64,000 nucleotides of DNA from Gammaproteobacteria bacterium. Its GTDB lineage: Bacteria; Pseudomonadota; Gammaproteobacteria; JAURND01. Within the stretch, counting starts at the first letter, position 1; each line of letters starts with the position of its first letter. The notes beneath the pieces were generated by a model that made no database searches, was not told where the DNA came from, and was given only the letters and a program-made list of their open reading frames with translations. Below, one piece after another: positions 9,573-19,223 of this stretch. A program made the translations under genes and the position numbers. The stretch is taken from NCBI GenBank assembly GCA_035546635.1, contig DASZWJ010000017.1, forward strand, positions 62,001-126,000. The letters are read 5' to 3'.

Positions 9573-10733
9573 CTAATTATTTGAGTGCATAATCCAGTCT
9601 AAATGTTGATAGTCTTCAATTTCTATTACGTCCTTAGGTTCCTGCTGAATCGATTTTTTATCCTCAGTAGAAGAAGCATAAAAAGAAGGGAAATGGCTTG
9701 GATCTACCTGTGGGTTTGGTCTAGATGGATGCTTGCTATCTTTTTTAATTGTTAAGGCTGAAATAACGGCTTCATCTTTTCCCGCAGCCAGCTTGGCTAT
9801 CTCTGGAGTGACAATCGCCCCAGCCCCAACAAATAGCTCAATAAGCTTAGGGTGGTTGTAGTAAGTTGCCAAATACAAAGGTGAGGTAGTGGTGTCAGAC
9901 GGATTAGGATTTATAAGTTTGTTTTCAAGGAGCATTTTTATAACTTTTGTGCAACCTAACCTGATAAGCTCATTGACCAAGCCTGGATTTTTTTTAAGCT
10001 CAGACTCTAACGAAGCCTTGGCTTTTAGTAGAACTCTCACAGATTCTATATCATCTCGCATCATAGCGATTTGTAATGGTCGGGGAAAATTAACTGTTCC
10101 TTTGATATCCCAGTGAGCACCAGAACTAACTAACGAATGCACTGAAATAGCAGAACCCTTATGTGCTCTTGATAAAAGCAGCTGTAGTGGTGAAGCAGAC
10201 CCTTTTTTATCTTGTAGCGGCATGTTCACGCCTGAAGGATCTTTACTCAATAGCCATCTTAAAATTTCATCTGGTGCATAGTGGATGGCTTCATGAATAA
10301 CCGTCCTGTCCCCAAACAGACCCTTAAGGTCAGTTTTGTCAGAAAGTGCTTTAACAGCATCAAAATGCCGGTATCTTACCGCCAGCCATAAAGGTTTAGG
10401 TACCTCGTCAATTTCGCTTTGGGAATTTGCATCCACCTCACACCTTTTCACCAAATAGGCTATAGATTCAACTCGACCATATTTTGCCGCATAGTGGAGC
10501 GCAGACATGCCTTGAAAACGGGCATTGGGGGTCGCACCTAATTTTATTAACTGTTCCATTGTTGCAATTTCGCCTCGACCAGCGGCTAGACAAAATGCAA
10601 CATTATATTGATTTTTCTTTATTAAACTCTCTATCTTTTTAAAGAACACCTCATCAGACTTAATTTTTTTATTAAAATAAGAACCATAATTATTTTGTAA
10701 TTCATTAGACGAACCTACGACCGAATCGCGCAT
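9573..10733 (-). CDS. Ankyrin-repeat protein (effector candidate)
   Basis: The 386-aa protein contains at least six ankyrin-like repeats between about residues 45 and 320. The clearest is MSALHYAAKYGRVESIAYLV (about 78-97). Others include PLWLAVRYRHFDAVKAL, PLQIAMMRDDIESVRVLL and SPLYLATYYNHPKLIELFVGAGA. Ankyrin repeats mediate protein binding, and such proteins are typical Dot/Icm-secreted effectors in Legionella and Coxiella. The tail (EDKKSIQQEPKDVIEIEDY) is rich in Glu/Asp, reminiscent of the acidic C-terminal block seen in many effectors. No second catalytic domain is recognisable. A GGGGA site 6 bases upstream supports the start. It converges on the aldehyde dehydrogenase gene. Confidence 0.85.
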   Translation of the reverse strand: MRDSVVGSSNELQNNYGSYFNKKIKSDEVFFKKIESLIKKNQYNVAFCLAAGRGEIATMEQLIKLGATPNARFQGMSALHYAAKYGRVESIAYLVKRCEVDANSQSEIDEVPKPLWLAVRYRHFDAVKALSDKTDLKGLFGDRTVIHEAIHYAPDEILRWLLSKDPSGVNMPLQDKKGSASPLQLLLSRAHKGSAISVHSLVSSGAHWDIKGTVNFPRPLQIAMMRDDIESVRVLLKAKASLESELKKNPGLVNELIRLGCTKVIKMLLENKLINPNPSDTTTSPLYLATYYNHPKLIELFVGAGAIVTPEIAKLAAGKDEAVISALTIKKDSKHPSRPNPQVDPSHFPSFYASSTEDKKSIQQEPKDVIEIEDYQHLDWIMHSNN

Positions 10734-11115
10734 TTTATTTCCCCATATGTTTTTTATTACTCAGTGTCTGAAGCTAGTATGCTTTTGCTTCTATCATTGG
10801 CACGCTGATCTTGTCAACGTGGAGAGATTGAATTTTCTGTTTTTTGATAACTCTGGCAGTCTACCCCTTCTCTCCTTCCCCCCTCACAACTCTTAGGTTA
10901 TAATCCCGCCTGCACTGGGCTCCCCTGCAAAATTTATCTCGAGAATCTATACTCCATACGTCAAGCTTAAGCGTATTTAATGTTTTTTCGGTGTTTTAAC
11001 GACAACTGAATTTCAGGTAAAGAGACCACGCCTTGAACCTTGCCTCCCTGTAAGCGCCTCAGAACACAGGGAATTCCGGGATTGACCACTACCCTTGTTA
11101 ACGGATAACCTGTTT
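10734..11115. other. Intergenic region upstream of fis
   Basis: About 380 bases between the divergent ankyrin gene and fis contain no credible ORF. dusB, which often precedes fis in gammaproteobacteria, is absent. The region carries the fis promoter described separately and a long leader of about 200 bases. Confidence 0.6.
10899..10904 (+). promoter_or_regulatory. Probable -10 of the fis-purHD promoter
   Basis: A consensus TATAAT is followed by a GC-rich stretch (CCCGCCTGC), as found in promoters under growth-rate or stringent control, such as E. coli fis. The -35 region (TTCCCC at 17-bp spacing) is poor. The start would be near 10911, about 205 bases before fis. Confidence 0.45.
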
Positions 11116-11400
11116 ATGAAAACTGCCGAAAACTTAGCCGTTGTGCACGAGAAACACGCAACCGAAATCATCAAGCCACTGCGCCAATTAGTCCGCCAAG
11201 CGCTGGATAATTATTTTGCACACCTGGATGCAGCGCTGCCACCGACTCAGCTCTATGATTTAGTACTGGAAGAAGTAGAACCCCCTTTACTCGAAGCCAC
11301 CTTAAAATATACCCGCGGCAATCAATGCAAAGCCGCCATCCTTCTGGGTATCAGCAGAAGCACGCTACGCAAAAAGCTAAAACACTATGATCTCGACTAA
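11116..11400 (+). CDS. fis: Fis-family nucleoid-associated DNA-binding protein
   Basis: Fis bends DNA and regulates rRNA, virulence and other genes; in Legionella and Coxiella several Fis paralogues control effector genes. With the ATG at 11116 the protein is 94 aa, close to E. coli Fis (98). The dimerisation helices [17 protein letters not shown] and the C-terminal helix-turn-helix [20 protein letters not shown] are well conserved. An in-frame TTG at 11095 would add seven residues and cannot be excluded, since neither start has a strong ribosome-binding site. The end overlaps purH by 14 bases, indicating translational coupling. Confidence 0.92.
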   Translation: MKTAENLAVVHEKHATEIIKPLRQLVRQALDNYFAHLDAALPPTQLYDLVLEEVEPPLLEATLKYTRGNQCKAAILLGISRSTLRKKLKHYDLD

Positions 11401-13006
11401 AAATGACCGACCTGACCTGACCGCTTTTTCTGCAACCGATGAGCCCATCATCAAACGTGCTTTGCTGAGTGTTTCCAACAAAACCGGTTTGATTGAGTTT
11501 GCTCAAGCACTCAAAGCCAAACATATACAGATTCTTTCCACCGGCGGCACTGCGCGTTTACTTCGAGATGCCGGCATAGCGATTGAAGAAGTCGCAGATT
11601 ACACTGGCTTTCCAGAAATCATGGATGGCCGAGTGAAAACCCTGCACCCAAAAATTCACGGTGGATTATTAGCACGCCGTAATGTGGACGAATCCGTGAT
11701 TCAACAACATGGCATAGACCGTATCGACTTGGTGGTAGTCAACTTATATCCCTTTGCAGAAACCGTGAAAAATCCAGACTGCAACCTGGCAAGGGCAGTT
11801 GAAAACATAGATATTGGCGGTCCTGCCATGCTGCGGGCAGCTGCTAAAAACTACCCTTGTGTCATGACCCTGGTCGATCCTGAAGATTATGCCGCTGTAC
11901 TTAGTGAAATTGAACACTGTAAAGGCGCTACCACACTGGCTTCTCGCTTCCGCCAAGCACAAAAAGTCTTTGCGCACACCGCACAATACGACGCTCAAAT
12001 TGCTAATTATCTCAACGCCATACATCTAGACAATACCAAAGACGATTTCCCGCAAATTTACACCGTGCAATTTCAAAAAAAACAAGACCTACGCTATGGG
12101 GAAAATCCCCACCAAAAAGCCGCATTTTATGTAGAAGCATCCAATAATGAAGCCAGCATTGCTACATCTAAACAACATCAAGGCAAAGAATTATCATTTA
12201 ACAATATTGCTGACACCAATGCCGCACTCGAATGTGTGAAAGTGCTAAATGGCACCCCAGCCTGCGTGATTGTAAAACACGCCAATCCTTGTGGTGCGGC
12301 TTTAGCTGACTCGCAGCTACACGCCTATCAACGCGCCTTTGCCACTGATCCAACTTCGGCATTTGGTGGAATTATTGCTTTCAATCAACCCTTAATGGCT
12401 GAAACTGCCAGAGCTATTATTGATAATCAGTTTGTGGAATTGATTATCGCACCTGAAGTTGAAACTGAAGCACTGACCATTCTGGCACATAAACCGAATG
12501 TCAGGGTATTATCCACAGGTCAATGGCAAAGTCCCAATCCTGCTTTAGACTATGAACGAGTCTCTGGCGGCATGCTGATACAAGACCGTGATACTATGAC
12601 GCTATCTCCTAATAATTTAAAAATTGTGACGCTGCGTCAGCCAACGATTCAGGAATTTACCGATCTGTTATTTGCCTGGGAAATTGTGAAATGTGTAAAA
12701 TCCAATGCCATTGTTTATGCGCGAGATCGAGCCACAGTCGGCATAGGCGCAGGCCAAATGAGCAGGGTGTTCAGTGCAATCCTTGCCGGTTTGAAAGCTA
12801 ACGACGCCGGCCTTGAGGTGGCCGGAGCGGTCATGGCTTCGGATGCATTTTTCCCCTTCCGTGATGGCATTGATGCAGCAGCTGCCGCAGGGATTACTGC
12901 CATTATTCAACCAGGTGGCTCAGTACGTGATGCAGAGACGATACAAGCGGCAGATGAAGCGGGCATTGCGATGTTATTTACTGGGCTTAGGCATTTTCGG
13001 CATTAA
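11387..13006 (+). CDS. purH: Bifunctional AICAR formyltransferase / IMP cyclohydrolase
   Basis: PurH catalyses the last two steps of IMP synthesis. The 539-aa protein has the IMP cyclohydrolase domain first ([34 protein letters not shown], and [17 protein letters not shown] at about 82-98). The formyltransferase domain follows with [23 protein letters not shown] and the catalytic KHANPCGAA (about 297-305). It overlaps fis; the N-terminus is about 10-15 residues longer than in E. coli because of that overlapping start. purD follows 66 bases later. Confidence 0.97.
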   Translation: MISTKNDRPDLTAFSATDEPIIKRALLSVSNKTGLIEFAQALKAKHIQILSTGGTARLLRDAGIAIEEVADYTGFPEIMDGRVKTLHPKIHGGLLARRNVDESVIQQHGIDRIDLVVVNLYPFAETVKNPDCNLARAVENIDIGGPAMLRAAAKNYPCVMTLVDPEDYAAVLSEIEHCKGATTLASRFRQAQKVFAHTAQYDAQIANYLNAIHLDNTKDDFPQIYTVQFQKKQDLRYGENPHQKAAFYVEASNNEASIATSKQHQGKELSFNNIADTNAALECVKVLNGTPACVIVKHANPCGAALADSQLHAYQRAFATDPTSAFGGIIAFNQPLMAETARAIIDNQFVELIIAPEVETEALTILAHKPNVRVLSTGQWQSPNPALDYERVSGGMLIQDRDTMTLSPNNLKIVTLRQPTIQEFTDLLFAWEIVKCVKSNAIVYARDRATVGIGAGQMSRVFSAILAGLKANDAGLEVAGAVMASDAFFPFRDGIDAAAAAGITAIIQPGGSVRDAETIQAADEAGIAMLFTGLRHFRH

Positions 13007-13072
13007 ACAACATTTTTTGAATTTCGCGCCAATGACTAATTAATCAGCAGCTCAACTTCCAGGAACACTGCA

Positions 13073-14353
13073 ATGAACATCCTCATCATCGGCAACGGCG
13101 GCAGAGAACATGCCCTAGCCTGGAAAGTCCGACAATCGCCAGAAGCTACTCGGGTTTTTGTCGCCCCCGGAAACGCAGGCACTGCACTGGAACCTGGCAT
13201 TGAAAATATACCCATCAATGCCACCGATATCCCGAAGTTGATCGATTTTGCCAAAAAACAGCACATAGACTTAACGATTGTCGGTCCTGAAGCACCCTTA
13301 GCTGCCGGCATTGCGGATGAATTCCAACAACAGCAATTACCCTGCTTTGCACCCAGCCAAGCTGCTGCACGCTTAGAATCTTCCAAAGCCTACAGCAAAG
13401 ATTTTATGGCGCGCTACCACATTCCAACTGCCCATTATGCAACCTTTACGGATTTATCTGCTGCCATAACCTATATTAAACAACAATCTTTCCCGCTTGT
13501 TATTAAAGCCGATGGCTTAGCTGCCGGCAAAGGTGTAGTCATCGCCCAAAGTGAATCTCAAGCTCAAGCCTTTGTTCAAGAAATGCTGAGCGGTCAAACC
13601 TTAGGCAATGCCGGACAGCAAATCGTCATTGAAGAATTTATCCAAGGCGAAGAAGCCAGTTTCATTGTCATGGCGGATGGCACCTATGCATTGCCTTTAG
13701 TCACCTCACAAGATCACAAGACCCGCGATGACGGCGATACCGGACCGAACACCGGCGGCATGGGAGCTTATAGCCCAGCCCCTGTTATCACATCAAGCTT
13801 ACACGCAAAAATAATGGAAACGGTCATTTATCCAACCTTACGGGGTCTGGCGGCACAAGGCACGCCTTATACTGGCTTTTTGTACGCCGGCTTAATGATT
13901 ACTCCACAAAATGCAATTAAAGTACTGGAATTTAATTGCCGTTTAGGCGATCCTGAAACCCAAGTGATTTTAATGCGCCTGCAATCAGATTTAGTTTCCG
14001 TCTGTCTTGCCGCACTGCATGGTCAATTGAATACTGTTAAACTGCTCTGGGATCAGCGACCGGCACTTGGTGTGGTGTTGGCAGCCAAAGGCTATCCTGA
14101 TCGTTATGCACAAGGCGATGTTATTCAGCATTTGTCTGAAGCAGTTGCAGCGGATTGCAAAGTGTTTCATGCGGGAACAGTATTAGATAACGAACAAGTT
14201 AAAACAGCTGGAGGACGGGTGCTTTGCGCCACTGCCCTTGGCGATTCGATTAAAGATGCACAGTTTAAGGCTTACGCATTGGCGAAGCAGGTTTCCTGGG
14301 AAAATGCTTATTACCGCAGGGACATTGGCTATCGTGCTATTATGCGTGAGTGA
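13073..14353 (+). CDS. purD: Phosphoribosylamine-glycine ligase
   Basis: PurD joins glycine to phosphoribosylamine with ATP (GAR synthetase, purine synthesis). The 426-aa length fits the family. Motifs are GNGGREHALAWKV at the N-terminus, TIVGPEAPLAAGI, the ATP-grasp loop KADGLAAGKGVV (about 144-155), and the signature FNCRLGDPETQVIL (about 284-297). It lies between purH and the secretion gene dotU, which starts only 33 bases downstream. Confidence 0.97.
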   Translation: MNILIIGNGGREHALAWKVRQSPEATRVFVAPGNAGTALEPGIENIPINATDIPKLIDFAKKQHIDLTIVGPEAPLAAGIADEFQQQQLPCFAPSQAAARLESSKAYSKDFMARYHIPTAHYATFTDLSAAITYIKQQSFPLVIKADGLAAGKGVVIAQSESQAQAFVQEMLSGQTLGNAGQQIVIEEFIQGEEASFIVMADGTYALPLVTSQDHKTRDDGDTGPNTGGMGAYSPAPVITSSLHAKIMETVIYPTLRGLAAQGTPYTGFLYAGLMITPQNAIKVLEFNCRLGDPETQVILMRLQSDLVSVCLAALHGQLNTVKLLWDQRPALGVVLAAKGYPDRYAQGDVIQHLSEAVAADCKVFHAGTVLDNEQVKTAGGRVLCATALGDSIKDAQFKAYALAKQVSWENAYYRRDIGYRAIMRE

Positions 14354-14386
14354 CTACTTACATATACAAAGCTCCAGGTAACCCAT

Positions 14387-15202
14387 ATGGAAATGAAACC
14401 CTACCAAGCAGATTGGACTGAAGTCGAAGGCAAAAATAATACCTTAGGCCTGATTAAATCCAACCTTTTAGCGCGAAAAGCGCCCGCCTATTACCGCTCC
14501 AAAGCTTTTGTCAGCCAATCAGGCATCAACCCATTAATCACCGCGGCCGCCCCACTTTTTTACTTGGCAGAAAAATTCCAATCACTCGAATACTCGCCTG
14601 GCTTGGTCAAATTACATGAAGATCTAACCCACGAACTCAAAGCCTTTGAACATCAGGCACAAAGCTATGGTTATCGCGTCAATTTCATCATGGCAGCGCA
14701 GCTAATTATGTCACTGTGGGTAGATGAAATGGTGCTATGTACACGCTGGGGACGTGAAAGTGATTGGGGCAAATATTCCCTAACCGAAACCACCCAGCCT
14801 GATGGTCTGGAAAATAAATCCTTTTTTTTCGTGTTAAAACACTGTTTGCAAGACCCTGTCACTTATATTGATCTATTAGAATTATTATATTTATGTTTAA
14901 GTCTAGGATTTGAAGGGGAATATCGTTACCAGGAGCGCGGTTATATTCTGCTGGCAGAAATCAGAGACACACTATTTCATACCATCCAGCGCCACCGTAA
15001 AGAAGTGTACAAACAGCTGGAAATCACCAGTGCCGCACCAGAAGAAGCACCACCTGAAAAATTTTTATCACGCTTGATCGGTAGGATGTTGTTGCTATTC
15101 TCAACAATTGTTGTAATTATCACAAGCTATTGTTTATTAAATGGGCAATTGCATTATAATCTGGAAACTTTTAACGAGACTTCTTATAGTGATTCCCCTT
15201 AA
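14387..15202 (+). CDS. icmH: Type IVB secretion protein DotU/IcmH
   Basis: DotU is an inner-membrane protein that, with IcmF, stabilises the Dot/Icm secretion complex and helps anchor it at the cell pole. The 271-aa protein shows the DotU-domain features NPLITAAAPLFYLAEKF (about 46-62), a conserved helical core with LIMSLWVDEMVLCTRWG, the motif LLELLYLCLSLGFEGEYR (about 163-180), and one C-terminal membrane helix (about 230-251). Type VI TssL proteins share the domain, but no other type VI gene is present and the Legionellales context favours type IVB. It is 33 bases behind purD and 129 bases ahead of icmF. Confidence 0.9.
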   Translation: MEMKPYQADWTEVEGKNNTLGLIKSNLLARKAPAYYRSKAFVSQSGINPLITAAAPLFYLAEKFQSLEYSPGLVKLHEDLTHELKAFEHQAQSYGYRVNFIMAAQLIMSLWVDEMVLCTRWGRESDWGKYSLTETTQPDGLENKSFFFVLKHCLQDPVTYIDLLELLYLCLSLGFEGEYRYQERGYILLAEIRDTLFHTIQRHRKEVYKQLEITSAAPEEAPPEKFLSRLIGRMLLLFSTIVVIITSYCLLNGQLHYNLETFNETSYSDSP

Positions 15203-15230
15203 TTAAGCATCTTCCTTATAACATTTACAC

Positions 15231-15292
15231 TTTATTCCTTCTCCCGTCTGTGACCGAAGGGAATCTCCTTGTGGGATGGGAGAAGGAATAAA
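15231..15292. repeat. Family-A palindrome, long form
   Basis: Perfect 15-bp arms TTTATTCCTTCTCCC and complement enclose a 32-base centre between dotU and icmF. Its 50-bp core (15237-15286) differs at a single position from 32546-32595 and, read in reverse complement, from 29849-29898. Confidence 0.9.
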
Positions 15293-15331
15293 AGTATTAA
15301 GCTTTGAACTATTTACAGCACTGGTCAGGAT

Positions 15332-18300
15332 ATGATCCGCGAATTTGTCAGAAAAACTTTAAACCGCCAACAATCATTAACGCCTTCTAGAGCGCTATCG
15401 CAAGATGACTGGCGCATTGAACACGCCACTGCAAAATTAACTATCCTAGAACAAAGTATTAAAGACGCCCTACGTTTCCTGAAAAAAAAATATCGTAAAA
15501 GTATTTTTTACCGTCATAAACTGCCTTGGTACCTGGTTCTAGGAGCCGAAGGAGTAGGTAAAACCAGCCTGTTAGGCATGAGCGACCTCAACCTCCTTTC
15601 CACCAATAACCAGCCGCTCAAACTCCCCCACACCACTGCTTATTGCGACTGGTTATTTGGCAAAGAGGCCGTGTTTATTGACGTTAACGGCGCTTTAATG
15701 CTGCCTGATGATCCGAAAAATGACTCGCATCTGATCTGGAAAAAGTTTATAGAACTACTGCATCAAAACCGCCACCGTTACCGCGCAGTCGATGGGCTAA
15801 TGATTTGCATTGATCTACACCAGTTTTTAAGCAAAAACCGTGGGCAGCGGCAGCTGCAAATCGATATACTGCGCCATCGTGTGCAGAGCTTAACCAAGTA
15901 TTTAAAAACCTTACCAGTTTACCTGATCTTTACTAAATGTGACCGCATCGCTGGATTTACTGATTCTTTTAATACATTAAGCCCAGAAGATTGCCAACAG
16001 ACTTTTGGCATTTCACTGCCACAAAATTTAATGCAACAAAATCTTGCACCCCATTTGGAACAACAATTCAATCTTTTTTTGAGCCGCTTAAATGAACAGC
16101 TGATTCCACGCTTGCATCGCGAACACAATCTGGAAAAGCGTAACCGTATTAAAGATTTCCCGCTGCAGCTCGAAGCCTTAAAAAGAGACATCATCACCCT
16201 AGCCACACAACTGCACAGCACGCGCACTAGCTTAAGTGGAATTTATTTTACCAGTAGCCATCAAGACGGCTTAATCACCGATGGTTTAAGCCCCTTACTC
16301 TACACTTTTGGACTACCAACAATTCCACAGGTGAATTTTCAGCCACAACAACGGGCGTTTTTTATTCATCAGCCGCTTGAGAAAATTATCCACCATAAAA
16401 TTATCCCGATAAAAAAAGTACCCGCTCTTTTAAACTGGCAAAGCAAACATTTTTATATGGGTTGGGGGGCGCTGCTAGCCGTTGCCTGTCTAATTTTGAT
16501 TCCTGAATATTTTTATAATGCGCATACCCTATCCCGCACCAAAGAAATCATGGCGCAGTACCAACCCGCCACCGACAATAACACTCCTGAGGCTTATTTG
16601 CCGTCATTGAACATCCTGCGTCGGGCAGTGGATCAAGCCAGAGAACATTCTAATCCCTTGCTGACGCTGGTATTTCATCAGGCACGCACTATCAAAAATG
16701 ATTTAACAACAACTTATATCCAAGCGCTGAATTCACAGTTAGCTCCCCTGCTAAAACAAATATTGGAACAACAATTACAAGCAACAGCCCATGTCAAACC
16801 GCAAGAATATTTTGACGCATTAAAAACCTATCTGATGCTCGAAGACAGCTCACATCTGGACACCGACTTTGTGATTGGCTGGTTTAACCGTTACTGGCGA
16901 GAAAACTTAGCGAATAATCCCCAGAAAAGGAAACAACTCAACGCGCACTTAGCTTTCTGGCTTAAACAACGCCCACTAGAATTTGCAACTGATGCGCAGA
17001 TCGTGCAACTTGCCAGACAGCGTCTGAACAGCTTACCCTTAGCCGAAATTGCCTATCTGACATTGCAAGAAAGTTATAAAGCTACAGCGACACTTGCGCC
17101 TAATACCAGTGCCGACACTGTGAATCCTGCATTTTCTATACCTCCAGAACACGCGCCCCTTTATCAGGCTAAAAATTTCAATGCGGTTTACCAAACGCAA
17201 ATTCCACAATTAGTGCAACAAATTGCCACTGGCGACAACTGGGTATTGAATTTGACGCTACCGGCCAATTTAACAACTGCTTTAACTGCGCAATTAGTTT
17301 CTAGCCTTCGTCACATGTATATTCAGCGTTATGCTGATTTTTGGCTAGGAGAATTATTGAATATACAACCCGGTCAATTCAGTACTCTGGCCGATGCCAG
17401 CGCCTTTACCCGCACGTTAACGAGTGTTGATTCACCATTGATGCCGCTATTGGATACGGTTTCCGCTAATCTAAAACCCATTGCCAACTATCCTGAAGCC
17501 CAAGCTAGCATACAAACATTACAGCAATTACAAAATCTGTTATTAGATTCAGCAAAGAACAGCAACGTACAAAAAGCACTCATTGGGCTAACTAAATATT
17601 TGGACGGCATTGTCAATGCCAAAGACAGCGGGGAGGCAGCATTAAATGCTGCAAAACACCGCATGCATAATGACGGTCAAAACGATGCCATCAGTCAGTT
17701 ATATACCGTCGCCAATTCCGCACCTGCTCCGTTAAATAATTGGCTCAATGCTTTAGCACAAAACTCATGGCGTTCCATACTGAAAACAGCCTCTAATCAT
17801 ATTAATCTGTTATGGCTGACTCAGGTGATCCCTGATTACAACGAATACATCAATAACCGTTATCCCGTGTTCAGTGATGCAACTCTGGATATGAATCTGA
17901 CAGAATTTGCCCACTTTTTTGGGCCGGAGGGCACAATTGATACATTCACCAAGCAGTTGTCTGCTTTTATCGATAACAGCCAACTCTATTGGAAATGGAA
18001 ATACGTGGATGGACAAACACTGCACATTTCTCAAAAATCTCTGGAAATGCTCGATCGCGCTGCTTTGATCCAAAAAATGTATTTTAGTAATAATCAAAAA
18101 ATGCCAACCGTTGGTTTTTCTATTATGCCTGTGGACTCAGCGCTGATGGCAACAAATTATGTATTAAACTTAAATGGTCAGACGATTAATTATTTGAATG
18201 ATTTTCATCAGAACAAAAAAATCAATTGGCCGGGCGCTCACCAAGATCATGCACAATTGGCGTTGATGCAAGGCAGCAAAAAAATTGTTTTCTTTGAAGA

Positions 18301-18490
18301 GAATGGTCCTTGGGCGGTATTTAAGCTACTGGCGCAAGGGCGCTTAACGCCATCACATAATAGTCAGCTTTATCAGTTATTGTTTAATGTGAATGGTACT
18401 AATGTGACTTATCAATTGCTGGCGGACAAACCGATTAATCCGTTTGTGCCATTGATTCTGAGCGAGTTTCGTTGTCCTGAAAAGCTTTGA
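15332..18490 (+). CDS. icmF: Type IVB secretion protein IcmF
   Basis: IcmF is the large inner-membrane partner of DotU. The 1052-aa protein has an N-terminal NTPase domain with a Walker A motif GAEGVGKTS (about residues 71-79). The conserved region KNRGQRQLQIDILRHRV and the G4-like FTKCD (about 200) follow. One strong membrane segment (about 374-393, GWGALLAVACLILI) is visible, and then a long helical periplasmic region with the C-terminal IcmF domain. I see no membrane helices before the Walker motif, unlike many TssM proteins. Type IVB assignment rests on the adjacent dotU and the absence of other type VI genes. Confidence 0.92.
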   Translation: MIREFVRKTLNRQQSLTPSRALSQDDWRIEHATAKLTILEQSIKDALRFLKKKYRKSIFYRHKLPWYLVLGAEGVGKTSLLGMSDLNLLSTNNQPLKLPHTTAYCDWLFGKEAVFIDVNGALMLPDDPKNDSHLIWKKFIELLHQNRHRYRAVDGLMICIDLHQFLSKNRGQRQLQIDILRHRVQSLTKYLKTLPVYLIFTKCDRIAGFTDSFNTLSPEDCQQTFGISLPQNLMQQNLAPHLEQQFNLFLSRLNEQLIPRLHREHNLEKRNRIKDFPLQLEALKRDIITLATQLHSTRTSLSGIYFTSSHQDGLITDGLSPLLYTFGLPTIPQVNFQPQQRAFFIHQPLEKIIHHKIIPIKKVPALLNWQSKHFYMGWGALLAVACLILIPEYFYNAHTLSRTKEIMAQYQPATDNNTPEAYLPSLNILRRAVDQAREHSNPLLTLVFHQARTIKNDLTTTYIQALNSQLAPLLKQILEQQLQATAHVKPQEYFDALKTYLMLEDSSHLDTDFVIGWFNRYWRENLANNPQKRKQLNAHLAFWLKQRPLEFATDAQIVQLARQRLNSLPLAEIAYLTLQESYKATATLAPNTSADTVNPAFSIPPEHAPLYQAKNFNAVYQTQIPQLVQQIATGDNWVLNLTLPANLTTALTAQLVSSLRHMYIQRYADFWLGELLNIQPGQFSTLADASAFTRTLTSVDSPLMPLLDTVSANLKPIANYPEAQASIQTLQQLQNLLLDSAKNSNVQKALIGLTKYLDGIVNAKDSGEAALNAAKHRMHNDGQNDAISQLYTVANSAPAPLNNWLNALAQNSWRSILKTASNHINLLWLTQVIPDYNEYINNRYPVFSDATLDMNLTEFAHFFGPEGTIDTFTKQLSAFIDNSQLYWKWKYVDGQTLHISQKSLEMLDRAALIQKMYFSNNQKMPTVGFSIMPVDSALMATNYVLNLNGQTINYLNDFHQNKKINWPGAHQDHAQLALMQGSKKIVFFEENGPWAVFKLLAQGRLTPSHNSQLYQLLFNVNGTNVTYQLLADKPINPFVPLILSEFRCPEKL

Positions 18491-18516
18491 TTTTTTTGAA
18501 TAAAACTCTATCGTAA

Positions 18517-18555
18517 CTGCTCACTCCTTTTTTCAAGGGAGGAAAGAAGTTACAG
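18517..18555. repeat. Degenerate family-B palindrome after icmF
   Basis: TAACTGCTCACTCCTTT and AAGGGAGGAAAGAAGTTA pair imperfectly, resembling a decayed member of the CACCCCC/GGGGGTG family. It sits between converging icmF and vapC and could serve as a weak terminator. Confidence 0.4.
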
Positions 18556-18559
18556 TGGA

Positions 18560-18943
18560 TCAATATTTTTTATTGATGTATTTAACCTCTGGCAGACCCT
18601 TGAAATCTGCATCTTGAGACCAGATAGTTGCTTCACAAGCCATCCCTGTAGCAACAATAATGCTATCCGCAAGTGGAATTTTATATTGCACACCTAATTT
18701 TGCAGCATTTAATGAAATTTCGATATTTAAATCTACCACAGTACCTTGCATCATACCCTCAATACTTTCAAAAGCTTGTTTTTCAGAGCGTTGACGCAAA
18801 ACATGTTTAAAAACTTCAATGAGTGAAATAGTTGGAACAATCAAATTTTTTATATCTTCGATTGCTGGCGCAAAAAAATCTGCGTTCTCTGCATTAGCAA
18901 AATATTCAAGCCAACCTGAAGAATCAACTACATTTTTTTTCAT
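18560..18943 (-). CDS. vapC: PIN-domain toxin (VapC-like)
   Basis: A 127-aa PIN-domain protein, probably a metal-dependent RNase toxin of a type II toxin-antitoxin pair. The acidic active-site residues are in place: D in NVVDSSGWLEYF (about residue 7), E in SLIEVFKHV (about 43), D in PLADSIIVATG (about 93) and D in WSQDADFKG (about 111). Its start overlaps the upstream antitoxin gene by 4 bases, the classic VapBC arrangement. RNA target unknown. Confidence 0.88.
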   Translation of the reverse strand: MKKNVVDSSGWLEYFANAENADFFAPAIEDIKNLIVPTISLIEVFKHVLRQRSEKQAFESIEGMMQGTVVDLNIEISLNAAKLGVQYKIPLADSIIVATGMACEATIWSQDADFKGLPEVKYINKKY

Positions 18944-19143
18944 AATCTATCTTTATCTCGATCAATCACTGTTTCAATTCCCTCTAAAAAACCTCGCATT
19001 TTTTTAATATCTTTAACAGGTATAAATTCAAGACGGTTTTGATAGCGAAAAACACATAGTTTTTCACCAGGTCGTAAATGCATGGACTCACGAATTTCTT
19101 TAGGGATAACAATTTGAAATTTAGGAGAAATCACTACTTGCAT
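18940..19143 (-). CDS. vapB: AbrB/SpoVT-type antitoxin (VapB-like)
   Basis: A 67-aa protein with an N-terminal swapped-hairpin AbrB DNA-binding fold (MQVVISPKFQIVIPKEIRE, then LRPGEKLCVF). A short C-terminal tail would bind and neutralise the PIN toxin encoded directly downstream. Such antitoxins repress their own promoter; a palindrome at 19186-19207 is a candidate site. Confidence 0.85.
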   Translation of the reverse strand: MQVVISPKFQIVIPKEIRESMHLRPGEKLCVFRYQNRLEFIPVKDIKKMRGFLEGIETVIDRDKDRL

Positions 19144-19185
19144 AAAATTCCCAATCGATTAATAATTTGTATGACGTAATTGTAA

Positions 19186-19207
19186 TTGATGCTTATCGAT
19201 AAATCAA
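19186..19207. promoter_or_regulatory. Candidate operator of the toxin-antitoxin pair
   Basis: An imperfect 22-bp palindrome has TTGAT / ATCAA ends and TATCGATA at its centre, 43 bases upstream of the antitoxin start. A second ATCGAT-containing site (AATCGATT, 19153-19160) lies closer. Repeated palindromes before an AbrB-type antitoxin fit autoregulation. Confidence 0.4.
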
Positions 19208-19223
19208 TATTAAGAGAAACAGC

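Noticed and set aside
14387-18490. Type VI secretion (TssL/TssM) instead of Dot/Icm
   Set aside because: No other tss genes are nearby, the DotU-like protein lacks a peptidoglycan-binding OmpA domain, and the overall gene content fits Legionellales.
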